The notes: generated from the letters alone by a model not told the origin. A DNA stretch of 64,000 nucleotides from Craterostigma plantagineum (GCA_027422505.1 JAPQWV010000002.1:27382501-27446500), one strand, 5' to 3'; positions 9,901 to 20,622 are shown, counted from the stretch's first letter. Numbers and translations are program-made.

Positions 9901-11729
9901 ATTACAGCACAAACCTCTGCAGATGCTAAAAACATTTTCGCTAAAGCTTGTTTCAGAGAAGGTGACAGCTCCTTTGTGAGCCCAAAATCAAGTAAAACAG
10001 GACGATGTGGAGGGGCTCTGCTCACAAGGAAATTTCCTAGAGAAAGCAGATCCAAAAAAGAACTAGTAAATAATGTGAGGAACATATTTAGATATTGTCA
10101 AACAGAGTAAGCAATGAAACAAAGAAACAAGATACAGATCATACAAGAACACACCACCTACATATACATGCAATACAAAACAATAGAGAAACACCAAGAT
10201 GGTACCAGGGTGTGGGTCCCCATTGAAGAATCCATCAACATAGATTTGGTGCGCATATGAACGTGTTATTTCCTCAACAAGTTTTTGTCTATCAACACCC
10301 AGTTCTTCAAGAGCTTTGGAGTCATTTAGCCGTACTCCATCCATGTACTCCAACAAGAGCACTTTCTCAGTCGACTGCACAACAATACAGCTATTGATGG
10401 AAAGAAAAAGAAAAAATGAAAGAAATCATTAAGGTGAAAACTTAGGAGCTAGGAAAGAATCATACCATAATTACTTCTGGGATTAACACGTCAACACGAT
10501 TAATGTTGTTATCATCATGTGTGTTTTTGCAGCCCAGATTCCTAGAGACTTTCCGAGTATTTTCTAAATAGACCAAGAGAAGTCTGTTTAGAGGTAAATA
10601 ATTAAGACAACTTCATACGATAAACCAACTTATGAAATTGTCAAAGCATACCAGCCTCATTATTGAAGTCAAGCTCCTTGGGTGCTTCTTTACACCATTC
10701 ATCTATCATTGGGTTGAAATTGTATTGAGGCTCTGCCCAAGCTATCCAATCAACTATAGACTTGGCATTTTTCAGGTCCTGCAAAAAAAACCCAGAATAA
10801 TGATATAGGGGTATGGATTTCATCCAAAACTATATGACAATGGCTCCGACACCAAATCCAACAACAACCTCTAATATAATTTCCTTTATGCCCTCATGTT
10901 GAACTTTTACAACAACTTCCTGACCATCACGGAGAGTTGCCCGATGAACTTGCGCAATCTGAACCCCATGACAAAGAAGTTAAAAGGGGAAAACATACAC
11001 CATTGGTATCAAAAGGATTCTTAATGAAAGGATTTTACCGATGCTGTAGCAAGAGGCACATTGTCAAAATTCAAGAAGAGATCGTCCATGGATTTTAGCA
11101 ACTCTCTTTCGATAGAAGAACAAACCTGGGGGGGGGGGGGGGGTGGATTGTTCCATTTTTAACAAAAACGTTCATGATAGTAGCTAATATTTTCATTGTT
11201 GTTCAGTTATGAAACTTGAGACCAGAAGCAAAACAACTAATTCTAAAATTAAAAATAAACCAGAAGAAGTTTGTGGGTTTTGAATACTTGGATGCTATAT
11301 ATAGTGAAGTCACCTCCTTCAAAGGTCGTGGAGGAAGAGAATCCTGAAGCTGCTGAAGAAGGCGTATATAGGCTGGAGGAAGCACATCAGCACGTGTAGA
11401 AAGGTATTGCCCGAGTTTCACCCATAAACCTTCAAGCTCGACTACTAAATTTAGAACACGTCTCGCATTGCGTTCATGCGCTTTTTCCCAGAGTTCATTC
11501 CTTTTTGTCTTCTTTGTCCATTTCTCTCTCTGTTGCAGAGTCTGTATATGACACATAAAAAGGATGAGTACATATTCCACTAATTTGAAAACAGTCAAGC
11601 ATTGCAAGAACAAAAGGGAACACTTCAAGGCCGAAGTGATACGTTACTGCGTACCTTATAATCCAAGTAGATCACCAAAGCCAACGTGAAAACTTTAACC
11701 CGACGCTTGTAGATGCTTCCCCATCCCAT
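6923..11729 (-). CDS. ABC1K atypical kinase fused to a C-terminal beta-lactamase domain (AtABC1K11 / At5g24810 type)
   Basis: Multi-exon gene. It starts at the ATG complementary to 11729 (MGWGSIYKRRVKVFT). The ABC1K part shows VKLGQYLSTRADVLPP (the KxGQ motif, about 11430-11370), PLATAS|IAQVH (Ala-rich loop, split by an intron at about 11040), VVVKVQHEG (catalytic Lys, about 10905), LLLEYMDGVRLND (10360), NGDPHP|GNFLVS (catalytic loop, split at 10207) and LLDFGLTKEL (metal-binding DFG, about 9985). The C-terminal part is a class C beta-lactamase/esterase-like domain: FSVSKGITAGMVHWL (SxxK, about 8775), LNHTSGLHNAW (about 8370), and a last exon ending GAPPLIN at 6923. A basic Lys-rich linker (KTSKKKKGSKK, about 7420) sits in the last exon. 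ABC1Ks act in plastids or mitochondria on quinone or lipid metabolism; what the fused hydrolase does is unknown to me. All exons read through without breaks. Confidence 0.85.
11128..11143. repeat. G16/C16 homopolymer at a splice acceptor of the ABC1K gene
   Basis: Sixteen consecutive G on the plus strand. On the transcribed strand this is C16 directly followed by AG|GTTTGTTC, so the run forms the polypyrimidine tract of an intron's 3' end. Confidence 0.9.
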
Positions 11730-12319
11730 TGAAAAGCAGCTTTCTTTCAATTTGTGTCAAGAAACTGCCAAAAAAACTTCAATTATTATGTGGCAAGCTC
11801 CTGCAGTTACTCGAAATAAACTCAACATTGATAGTCGGAGACTAAATCAAGACAATCAGAGGTTTCATAGCTTATAAATATACCAACTGCCTTATAAAAG
11901 CTATCGTTATCGCTCTGATTTCTGATCATGATTTTGCTTGGGGTGGGAGTCAATACTCACAATCGAAAAAGCATGGAACTAAGTATCGTAAGACAATACT
12001 ATAATCTATATCCGTTCACCAATCGCTTAGGCAAAGCACTAATTGTTCCTGTAATTTTTACTGCAAAAACATATAACCTTCACTGAGAAAACTAAAGTGT
12101 AAGCTTCAGAAATTAATATCAAGAAGAACCCACTTTAATCATTTCAAAAAATTCAACACGAGATCACCCAAATAGACAAGAAGAGGACGAATTCCATTTA
12201 CCATTAAAAAGAATCCATGCATATTAGAACACGATATAGCTAGCTAAAAACAAAATTTAGCACAATCAAATGATCGGCTACACCTATATCACGAGAGATG
12301 TTCTACTTTCCACCAACTC

Positions 12320-12420
12320 ACCCTCAGGAAAAAGGCACGATAAGCTGCGACTGAGCCCCGAGCTGAGGGAGGAATAAGGGAGCGTTAAATGAAAAAATGA
12401 ATTTGTCCTCTATATATGTC
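12320..12420 (-). promoter_or_regulatory. Core promoter and 5' UTR exon of the ABC1K gene
   Basis: On the minus strand a TATA-like CATATATAGAGG lies at about 12420-12409, about 30 bases upstream of a segment ending CCTGAGG|GTGAGT (donor near 12325). This fits a non-coding first exon and a 5' UTR intron of about 0.55 kb before the coding exon at 11729. Inferred from motif spacing only. Confidence 0.45.
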
Positions 12421-13057
12421 GATACGATCGGTGGTGGGCTCAATAACACGGTGTCGTTTGTTCTAGATGTGAAGATTTGTCTCTCTTTCTTGAGGACTTT
12501 CCTTACGGTCGACGTTTTGATTTGTCCTCACAAATTTTATTAAATAAATAATCGTTCTTACGTAACTTCAATTTGTTCCTTGTAGATTGCATTTTATTCC
12601 AGGTTCTCCATTACACCCTAAAACGATTCACTAGTCAAATATTTGCGTTTTTTTTTTATGGAAAAAGATGTGGAAGTGCTACAACCACAACATAGGGAGT
12701 GGTGTGGAATTACTATTTATCAAAGTTGTTATAATATCCATGTGATCTTGACTATATAGAGAGAGTGTTTAGTTTGGGAAGAAAATAGAATAGTCTTTGC
12801 ATGAACTAAATATGATGACGTTCTCAAATCCTCGAGGCCTTTACTAACTCATGTCCCCGTTGGCTCTACAATTGTAATTAATTACCACACCGAACTATTA
12901 ATAATTAAGTACAACCTATTTATTAGTTTATCATGGTTGAAGGGAAAATGTTGATTTGTGGCCGCTGCAAATTAGTAGTGAGTTAATGATATGAGTATTT
13001 GAAAATCAACTATCGACAAATCGGGATTTTGTTAAATAGGATTAGTTTTGTGTGAAA
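12420..13057. other. Intergenic AT-rich stretch, nothing recognised
   Basis: Between the ABC1K promoter and the tandem duplication I see no coding potential beyond chance, no RNA gene and no clear element ends. Confidence 0.5.
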
Positions 13058-13375
13058 CTAAAAAAAAGGATTCTAGGTTTTTCAATTTGAAAAAAGGATT
13101 GGGTATTGAAAAAAAACGAAGGTTTGATTAGCTTTTTGATCCGCTCAATTGAAATTTCATGTCGAAATGAGATGTTAATCAATTGGTTCGTGATTATCAA
13201 ACATGTTTACCCTACTAAAAAAAGGATTCTAGGTTTTTCAATTTGAAAAAAGGATTGGGTATTGAAAAAAAACGAAGGTTTGATTAGCTTTTTGATCCGC
13301 TCAATTGAAATTTCATGTCGAAATGAGATGTTAATCGATTGGTTCGTGATTATCAAACATGTTTACCCTAAACTT
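13058..13375. repeat. Tandem duplication, two copies of about 157 bp
   Basis: The unit beginning CTAAAAAAAAGGATTCTAGG at 13058 recurs at about 13215 and runs to GTTTACCCTA in both copies, nearly identical (for example TCAATTGG versus TCGATTGG). A recent local duplication in non-coding DNA; no gene is affected. Confidence 0.9.
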
Positions 13376-13414
13376 GAGTGAATTTTCGTGTTTTGAACCT
13401 GAAATCGACGTTTT

Positions 13415-13665
13415 CGAACATAAAACGGTTTATTCGATTTTTATTCGAATTATTCGAACTCGATTGAGTACTTTGGATAACATTGATAAAAAATAGCATT
13501 TATTCGAATAAAAAAATTTCGAACTAAATTCGAATTAACTCTTTTTAATTCGATTTTTTTATTCAAATAGGTTAATTCGGATTAATTCGAATTTTTTTAT
13601 TCGTGTAAATGTTGTTTAAGTTGGGGTAATTTTGTAATCTCCGGTCCAATCCCTTCTGTTTAATA
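13415..13665 (+). mobile_element. Relic resembling one end of the long-TIR Mutator-like element
   Basis: This stretch is rich in TTCGAATTATTCGAA-type words and ends with TTGGGGTAATTTTGTAATCTC...CCAATCCCTT. The right end of the element at 51130-51175 has the same order: TTCGAA-rich DNA, then a TTGGGG, TTTTTGTAA and GCAATCCCTT series. I infer a decayed single end of the same family. Confidence 0.45.
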
Positions 13666-14009
13666 AAAATAGAATGCGGTCCCTTATGTTAAATCGACCC
13701 CGATAAATCATATATCCATTAACTAATTTCACGCATATTTTGATAATCAAGATTACAATCTACATACTATAAAAGTAGGATAGAGACCCTATTGTGATGA
13801 CACGTGGCAACAAAATTCCCCTCCCCCTAGGAAAATGTGAAAATCACTTTTTTTTTCGTTCAATATATATGGCAGTGCAGATTAATATGTCCATGTTCTT
13901 TTAATAGGCAACTGAACAGTTGTACAAAAATTTATTCAATTAAGAAAGCTGAACAGTCTTGCTAAATAATGCTTTCTATTAACGACTATTGGCCTTTCTT
14001 TTCAAGGTT

Positions 14010-14316
14010 GATCCGTTTGGGAGCTTCTCAAGGATGACCAAAAGCCGATCCAACATATCACCCAAAAGTTCAAGAGCGAGGCCAAAGCAAAGAAGCAAAG
14101 AATTCCCGCTGCCCCACCGAGAACGAGGCCCCTTGCCGCAGTTCGTGAAAATCACATTTCGTTCCTCAGCAGCAAAGAGGCGGAAAGCAATTCGTTTTAC
14201 TCGGCGATTTTCAATCCTAAGCTTTCAAAGTCTCTCAAGCACGTTATTTCGAAGAGAAGTGTAGGTTTGAGAAGGAAAACGACGTCTGCTTCTGAGGTTT
14301 TTTCGAGTCGGAGATA
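14010..14316 (+). pseudogene. Captured exon-like open frame inside the Helitron, parent unknown
   Basis: The frame reading VWELLKDDQKPIQHITQKFK and then KAKKQRIPAAPPRTRP is open from about 14010 to the TAG near 14316. It is lysine-rich with a coherent protein-like composition, better than the two neighbouring frames. No start codon or splice context is obvious. I do not recognise the protein. Its position just inside the Helitron 5' end suggests capture. Confidence 0.4.
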
Positions 14317-14861
14317 GATTTAGGAAAAAAAAGCTCCTTTGCCTGCGTTTCGATCTCCTCTATAGCCAAGCCATGTGTAACAGTAAATATATCATTTTGG
14401 CCCAAGTCGGAGTCATATTAACGTTCTTCTCTACGCAGTCGATGAACCTTAGAATCAAAATCAAGAATCTGAAAGAATAGATGCAAAAAACCGAATCGCA
14501 TCGATCAAAATCAACTTGGCCCTAGAGAATAGATGCCCAAGTTGGTACACGCAAGGTTAGGGTTCTAGCATTTTCGCTATTTTTTTCTCCTCATCATCTA
14601 TTCTCGGCCATGCTATCGCTATTGACAAGGCTGAACCGATAAGACTCTATGTCTGGTGAAATCGAGCGTTTAAACCGTTGAAGGTGTGAGGGGAATTTTG
14701 GCATTTGTGGGTCTGTTGAAATAGAGGAGATTGAGATGGATCGTACTGTGTGTGGAAAATTCAAGCTTGGGAGGAAAATTGGGAGGTGGTTCTTGTGAAC
14801 TCTATCTTGGTACCTTTCTTTTCTTATCCTGACTTGCGAATAATTCATGACAGATTTATTA

Positions 14862-15018
14862 CAGGGCGCATTTGGAGGGAGACAAGGAGCGAATAACTGG
14901 TTATGCGAGGAAGAGGATTGCGCATCAGGTGTACAATGTCGTCGGGGATTATTACGGATTTAGGGATGCGGTTAGAGATTGTGAAGGATGGTTTATCTGT
15001 GCTCAGCTCTCGAAATGA
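14862..15018 (+). pseudogene. Second captured exon-like piece in the Helitron, parent unknown
   Basis: An open frame reads RAHLEGDKERITGYARKRIA, then HQVYNVVGDYYGFRDAVRDC, and stops in LSK. Nothing flanking continues it in frame. Shortly downstream (15125-15180) is an ATGATG/GACGAC-rich acidic stretch. Not recognised. Confidence 0.3.
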
Positions 15019-15989
15019 GGTAAGGCACTAATTAAACAAAAGTAGCGTGACTTCGATGTAGATGAGAGCAGTGTGTACGGTGTGTGGTGCATTGGAGATG
15101 AAGAGGATGCAAGCTCCTTACAGAGATCATAGATGATGATATGATGATGATGATGATGATGACGACGACGACAATGTTATCGATGTTGATGAGAGCAGCG
15201 TAGCTTTACAGGTATCGATCTCTTGCATATTATAATTTGTTAAATTTAACTTTTTTCATGTTAATCTATCTTGGTTTATTTATGGTGAAATGGTGGGTTC
15301 AGTTTCGATTTTTTTTTTGCTCCGTCGATGTATTAACGTTGTCGATTTATTTGATTCTCCCCTAATCGTAGGTTTCCATGACACTGAAATGAACAAGGAT
15401 CTGCTGAAGAAGAATGACGGGAGCATAAAGCGTGTGGTGATGGAATGCATTGCTACTGATCAAGATGATGACAAGTAAACGCAGCTTATTTTCGCATATG
15501 CTTTGCTTATCTTTACTGCTAAATAAACGCAATATGTTCGAACGTGCCCTATCATTACATTCTGTTTTTTTGGTTTTCTTGGTCTGCTAAGTTTCTTCTG
15601 CTTGCTCATCTTCAATCGACTCAACTCCCCATGCACAAGCGCTTTAAAGGTATCGATTTCTTGCATATTAGAATTTTGTAATTTTTTGTTTTTCATGTTA
15701 TAACCAATCTTGGTTTATTTGTGTTGTCAATTAGGCATGCGTTGAGTTACCTTTCACGTTCTTATTATTCGAATTGGAGCTGCGAAATAATTGATATTGA
15801 TCGATCGATCGAAGAAAGCAAAGGGCGACTCTTCAACAGGTGAATAACGATGTATAGATTTGCTTTTTCAATTTGGGAGGAAATTTTGGTTTAATTTATT
15901 GTCTTGATTTCTGTAGGTTTTTGGATGAGAGGGTAATGATTCAATATGCTTGCTATGTTGTTTCTATCTGTTGTATATTGTATGTTTAT

Positions 15990-16095
15990 TTGGAAGACTG
16001 CAGTAATTTGTTGTACGACTGCGAACTTCGTAAGACTGCTGTAACTTATAAAAGTGTATGGCTGCGAACTTCGTATGACTGCAATAATTTGTAAG
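15990..16095 (+). repeat. Short patch of ACTGC/CGAACTTCGTAAGACTGC repeats in the Helitron
   Basis: Words such as GACTGCAGTAATTTGT and TGCGAACTTCGTA recur with a period of about 50 bases. The same words occur in inverse complement at 19330-19690. Confidence 0.75.
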
Positions 16096-16097
16096 GA

Positions 16098-17510
16098 GTG
16101 AGAAATGACAATTCAGACGAAGAATCTCGGGCACAAAGTCGTGCTTCTTCTGCAAAATTAAGTCCGAAGAAGTCATTCGACGAATCACTTGAGAAACCTA
16201 AGAAGTTGCGTGGAAGCAAAACCAATGCTTCTGAGGAAATTCTTGGAAAAGAGCCTCAGCGTTCTGTTGGAGAGATTCTGTCATCGATGGATAAAGAGGT
16301 AAGTCAATCTGTTTTGGGGCCGAGCTGAGTTTTCCTGACAAGCCCAGCCCCAGATCAGCGAGTAATGCATCTTCGAGCACCAAGAAATCGACTTTTTGGG
16401 GAAGGAACAATGTGAGTTAATCTTAACCTTCAAATATTTGATTCTACATACACTTTGGTTACTTTGTAGTTCTCTTTTCCTTCCATGCAATGCAGTCGAG
16501 GAGAACTCCTTCAACAGAATCGATCGATTCGTCTGGAGAGGAAGAGTAAGCATTCTTTGACATCAACCATTTTTTCTTACAAGCTGAAATAGTTCGTCTA
16601 TATCCTTCGCTTACCTTATGTTATTTTTGACTTTTCGCCGTCTTTTTCTCTTTCATTTCTAGGCTGGCCATTCAGAGATTGGAGATTGCTAAGAAAGATT
16701 TACGTACCGAATCGCAATGGAGGTAGGGGTAGAGTTTTGATCCAGTATTACGCTAAACGCATGCAATTGGTAATAAATTTGAAGCTTACTCATCAGGCGA
16801 GAGGAAATGCAATTCTTCAAGCCAGCTTGGAAAGAAGAAAGCAAGCCCTTCACGAACGTCGCCTGGCCCTCGAACAAGACGTATGTGTGCTTTTGCTTCA
16901 TAGACTGTAAATTATTTCACTGATTTGAGTCTTAGAATTTCTAACATGTTAATCGTTCTTTCAACAGGTGGCAAGATTGCAAGAACAATTACAAGCTGAG
17001 AGAGACCTAAGAGCTGCTTTAGAAGTTGGCTTAAGCATGCCCTCGGGACAATTAAATGGGACCCGAGCCATAGATTCCAAGGTTTAGATATCCCTTCTCA
17101 TCGTTTTTTTTCATAATGGAATATTTTTTTTTCCCATGCTGAACTTTTTTTTGTATGCTTAAAAGACAACGGCTGAGCTCGAGGAGATAGCCCTAGCCGA
17201 GGCTGACGTGGCTCGACTGAAGCAAAAAGTCGCCCAACTCCATCTAATCAGCAACGTCAGAATCATTACATCACAGATTCTGACGCTCGCCATCAAAACG
17301 CTGCTACAAGTCAGAATTCACAATCGTGAGTTCACTCGCTAATATCTCCTATGGTCAGATTAAAGCCCTTTCTTCCCCGTATTAATCTTACAATAATACT
17401 TCCATTTGCAGAAAAATATTACTAGCCAGATTTCGACACGACGCTTGCTGTCTGCAACCATGAGAGAAAACAAAAGACCGAAGTATTACAACCTATGAAA
17501 AATCGAACTG
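16098..17510 (+). pseudogene. REN1-like RopGAP fragment (C-terminal coiled-coil exons), captured by the Helitron
   Basis: Exons match the C-terminal half of PH/RhoGAP-domain proteins of the REN1 class: STKKSTFWGRNN (to 16410), SRRTPSTESIDSSGEEE (16496-16546), LAIQRLEIAKKDL (from about 16664), ARGNAILQASLERRKQALHE (16798-16880), VARLQEQLQAERDLRAALEV (16969-17082), TTAELEEIALAEADVARLKQ (from 17165) and DFDTTLAVCNHERKQKTE (about 17430-17483). Intron borders are preserved, so genomic DNA rather than cDNA was copied. The PH and RhoGAP domains are absent. Frame breaks occur near 16310-16330, at about 16706 (RIAME readable only after a shift), near 17244 (NQQRQNHY in another frame), and a stop precedes DFDTT. 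REN1 restrains ROP GTPases in tip growth; this fragment cannot. Confidence 0.85.
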
Positions 17511-17519
17511 CAAAAAAAC

Positions 17520-19320
17520 AGCTTCTAACATATGGGAAGAAAAGCTTAACAGGTGGGTTTTGTAATAATCATTGCGTTATTTATTTATACTTTCGTGGTT
17601 AAAGATTGCGTCTTTTCTGTTGGTAGCATTGATTTAATGAACTGTCTGTTGCATTTCATACGGTAATTGATTTTGTTGAAAATATGGCGATAATAGCGTA
17701 GTTTTTATTGCTGTTTCTGCATGAAGTTTTTAATGGGTTTTCTATGTCGTTCTTTTCTTCTTATTTATTTATCAGATATTTGTTTCTCAAGTACAGATGA
17801 GGTCAAGAAATGGTGCTTTTGTCGTTATTTCTTTGATTGTATGGACGGGGCTTGAAATTGTATTTTATTCCGAGAATTGCATCTTCTCACACTAATCATC
17901 GGTATAATTTCAGTTAAGTTTTCTCTTTGCATCATCTTTTGCATATTTAATCGCTGAAGCTGAGCTGTGTAGATGATCTTCTTTCGAGACGTTTCTTTTG
18001 TTCGTTCAAAGGATCAATTTCATGGAGAAAAGAAGAGGAGTTGGGAAACATCGGGTCTTGAAGGAATTGCCTTGAAGTTAGTCAAAGGCGATCAAAATGC
18101 TCCAAACTGGTGGTGCAAGGCAGAAATCCTTCATGATATGCAGAAGAAATTTTATTTTATGCAACATGAATTATTTTTTTCGAAAAAGTGGATGAATTTT
18201 AATCCTACTGTAAGTTGGAGAAAGTGTGGGTAAGTGACGTGGACACTATTTTCAATTCTGTCTACTGGGAAAAGATTTCAAGTTTTTTCTGCTCACCTTC
18301 ACTTGCATCGGGACTTGCCCACCTCTTGCTCGATTTTTTTTTTTGAAAAAGGGTGTTGGTTATTTGTCATCTTGATGACTATGAGGACTTGTGAAAATGA
18401 TGCGTTCGCCTTTTTTTGCATATTATTTGCATTGTGATAGGAAGAAGAAGCCGTTGTTTTATTTATTTATATTTTTATGAACCCGGGAGATTTCGGGGTA
18501 ATGCTGTTGTAGTTGTATTTTTCTGTCAATTTACCTTCAGCTGCTCAAGCTTCTGGCAGCAGCAATCGCTTTTATTTTGCGAGCTTTATTCGACTGATCT
18601 TTTGTTTGATTATGAGAAATCTCATTTCCAAGATTCGTCTGGTTTGCATACGAATTAATCGGCCGCATACGGGGACTAAAGCAGAACATCGAGTTTACAG
18701 CTAGCCGTGTCAAAGCTGTTTAGACCGACCTCTAAGGCTTGAAGGACTAGCAGAAAAATGGAAAGTTTCACTAGAGGTAGTAAAGTCCCACTTTTCATAC
18801 AAGAGTCAATACTTTTTTGATCTCATAACCATTTTGATGGTTTTCTTAGAATTTTGGGACGTGGGACATAGAATCTGCGTTAAAAGATGAGTTTCTCAAC
18901 GTTATGTTGCTTTGTGCCGTCATCGAGAAAGGTCTTTCAAGTGTTTGAATAAAGGTCTCTACGAGAATTGTGCGCTTTAGTCAGCAAAAAATGATAGGCA
19001 AGTGCTCAGGGGTACGCCAAAAGATATCGAAATACATATTGTATGAACAACGATTCGTTGGTGAACGTTTGTTTTAATCAAGAAACTACAATGTTAGAGT
19101 TGGACGGTAATGAAATAGATGGGTTTAGGCCGTTGTTCGGCTATTTTCTCTTTACCACTTAATGTGTTGTAATTTAGTTTCTTAGTTAGCTTCTAAACAT
19201 AAGTGTTTTTTCAGCTATTGTCTTATGCTGATAACGTCAACGTTAAATCTTATCTGTTGGGAGATTGCTTTATATGTGGACACATATTTAGATTTCGGGT
19301 TCATATAATCATACAAATTA
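17520..19320. other. Helitron interior without recognised genes
   Basis: Between the REN1-like exons and the distal repeat there are only short open frames without family signatures. Part may be the parent gene's 3' flank, captured with it. Confidence 0.4.
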
Positions 19321-19329
19321 CTATAGTCT

Positions 19330-19690
19330 TCCAAAATTGCAGTTGCACAAGTTAGCAGTCTTACATTTGTACGTAGCCTTACACTGAAGTAGTCTTACGA
19401 AGTTCGCAGTCGTACAATCTTACAAACTACTGCAGTCATACACTCTTACAAGTTACTGCAGTCTTACGAAGTTCACAGTCGTACACTCTTACAAATACTG
19501 CAGTTTTCCAAAATTACCAAAGTGCAATTAAGCAATCTTATATTTCGCAATCTTACACTGAAGCAGTCCTACGAAATTTGCAGTCATACAAATTGTACAG
19601 CCTTCTACAATGCAGTCGCGCAAATAAGCAGTCTTACAGTTGTTTGCAGTCATACACTAAAGCAGTCTTACGAAGTTTCACAACAAGATC
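19330..19690 (-). repeat. Degenerate tandem array of GCAGTCTTACGAAGTTCGCAGT units in the Helitron
   Basis: About eight imperfect units combine GCAGTCTTACGAAGTTCGCA and GTCGTACACTCTTACAAATTACT. They are opposite in orientation to the patch at 15990-16095, so the two could pair. Non-coding. Confidence 0.8.
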
Positions 19691-20201
19691 GAAACAAACT
19701 TCTGCATTTCCATAGAATTTTGGTATCGAACTTTGAATTTAATCGGCATCCTATGGATGAGGTGATGCCTTTAACATAAAATATTGAGTCTAAGACTGGT
19801 ACACTTTTGTTCCGGAAGACATTAATTGAAATGTAATGTTGCAACATATTATCATGGAGCCAATTCGAGAATCACCATTTATGTTATTTAGCTTTTGAAA
19901 GTGATACGCATGATTTAGGAAAAGAGATTTAACATTTCTCTTATGAGCATCAAAGAAGACGACGCAGAAGATAACGGGTTCACCAACATAGTATACCACA
20001 GTGTTTTCAAAACCATCGACTAACATATCGCATCGTAGTTTATTATGAATACGATTGTATTTGATGAAACCTGTTTCACTGTATTAAATAAGGAATTGTA
20101 TTTTTTCCCACTTTTAATTAGGAACGGAATGAGTGATGTATATCATTGAACGAGATAATTCATCTTAACTGAATAATTATTCAATTTTCATGACAAAAAT
20201 A

Positions 20202-20230
20202 GCCGGTGCATCGCACGGGGAAAAAGCTAG
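20202..20230 (+). repeat. Helitron 3' terminus: hairpin plus CTAG
   Basis: GCCGGTGCATCGCACGGGG folds into a 7-bp stem with one G/G mismatch and an ATC loop; an A-rich spacer follows, then CTAG. This is the typical plant Helitron terminator of rolling-circle transposition. Confidence 0.85.
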
Positions 20231-20406
20231 TATAATAAAGGGCAATTTCTTGTTATTTGAGTGACAAGCCCGCTTCCTATAGTCCACGATTCTCGCGCCA
20301 GATTTGGTAAAATATGATCTCTTTTTCACATTCGCTGCACTTCTTTAACTAAGCGTTATTATTTTCGAGCGTGACATCTGATCATCGCCTAATCTTTTGG
20401 CTTACG

Positions 20407-20418
20407 GTATAAAAAAGC
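20407..20418 (+). promoter_or_regulatory. TATA box of the DUF1218 gene
   Basis: GGTATAAAAAAGC lies about 215 bases before the ATG. A 5' UTR intron is possible (donor AAG|GTATGATT near 20470, acceptor TTCCAG near 20607). It lies about 180 bases beyond the Helitron end. Confidence 0.5.
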
Positions 20419-20622
20419 ACCCTTCCGCTCTAATCTTAGCTTACTGGTTTGTTTTTTTTGCTGAAAAAGGTATGATTTTTTTAGGGATTTTGTCTGCGTT
20501 TTAGGGTTCTGCGAAGTGGGGTTGTTTACGAATTTTTTTGGTTTTTTTTTTTTAATTTTGAATTTGGGCTTTTTCTCTTTCGTTTCTTATGAAAATCTGT
20601 TTCCAGGTTAATTCTAAAAGAG

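Larger units (their letters stand above)
13759..20230 (+). mobile_element. Non-autonomous Helitron, 6.47 kb, carrying captured gene fragments
   Basis: The 5' end at 13759 reads TCTACATACTATAAAAGTAG followed by GTGATGACACGTGGCAAC, matching the TC start and conserved ACTATAAAAGTAGG/ACACGTGGCA motifs of plant Helitrons. The 3' end at 20230 is CTAG preceded by a short hairpin (CCGGTGC-ATC-GCACGGG). The flanking bases are A (13758) and T (20231), as expected for A|T insertion without target duplication. No RepHel helicase is encoded. The interior holds exons of a REN1-type RopGAP, at least two other exon-like pieces (about 14010-14316 and 14862-15018) and two patches of a GCAGTCTTACG repeat. It lies about 390 bp upstream of the DUF1218 gene's ATG, possibly in or near its promoter. 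Confidence 0.87.

Noticed and set aside
16098..17510. A functional REN1 RopGAP gene
   Set aside because: PH and RhoGAP domains are missing, several frame breaks exist, and the segment is enclosed by Helitron ends.
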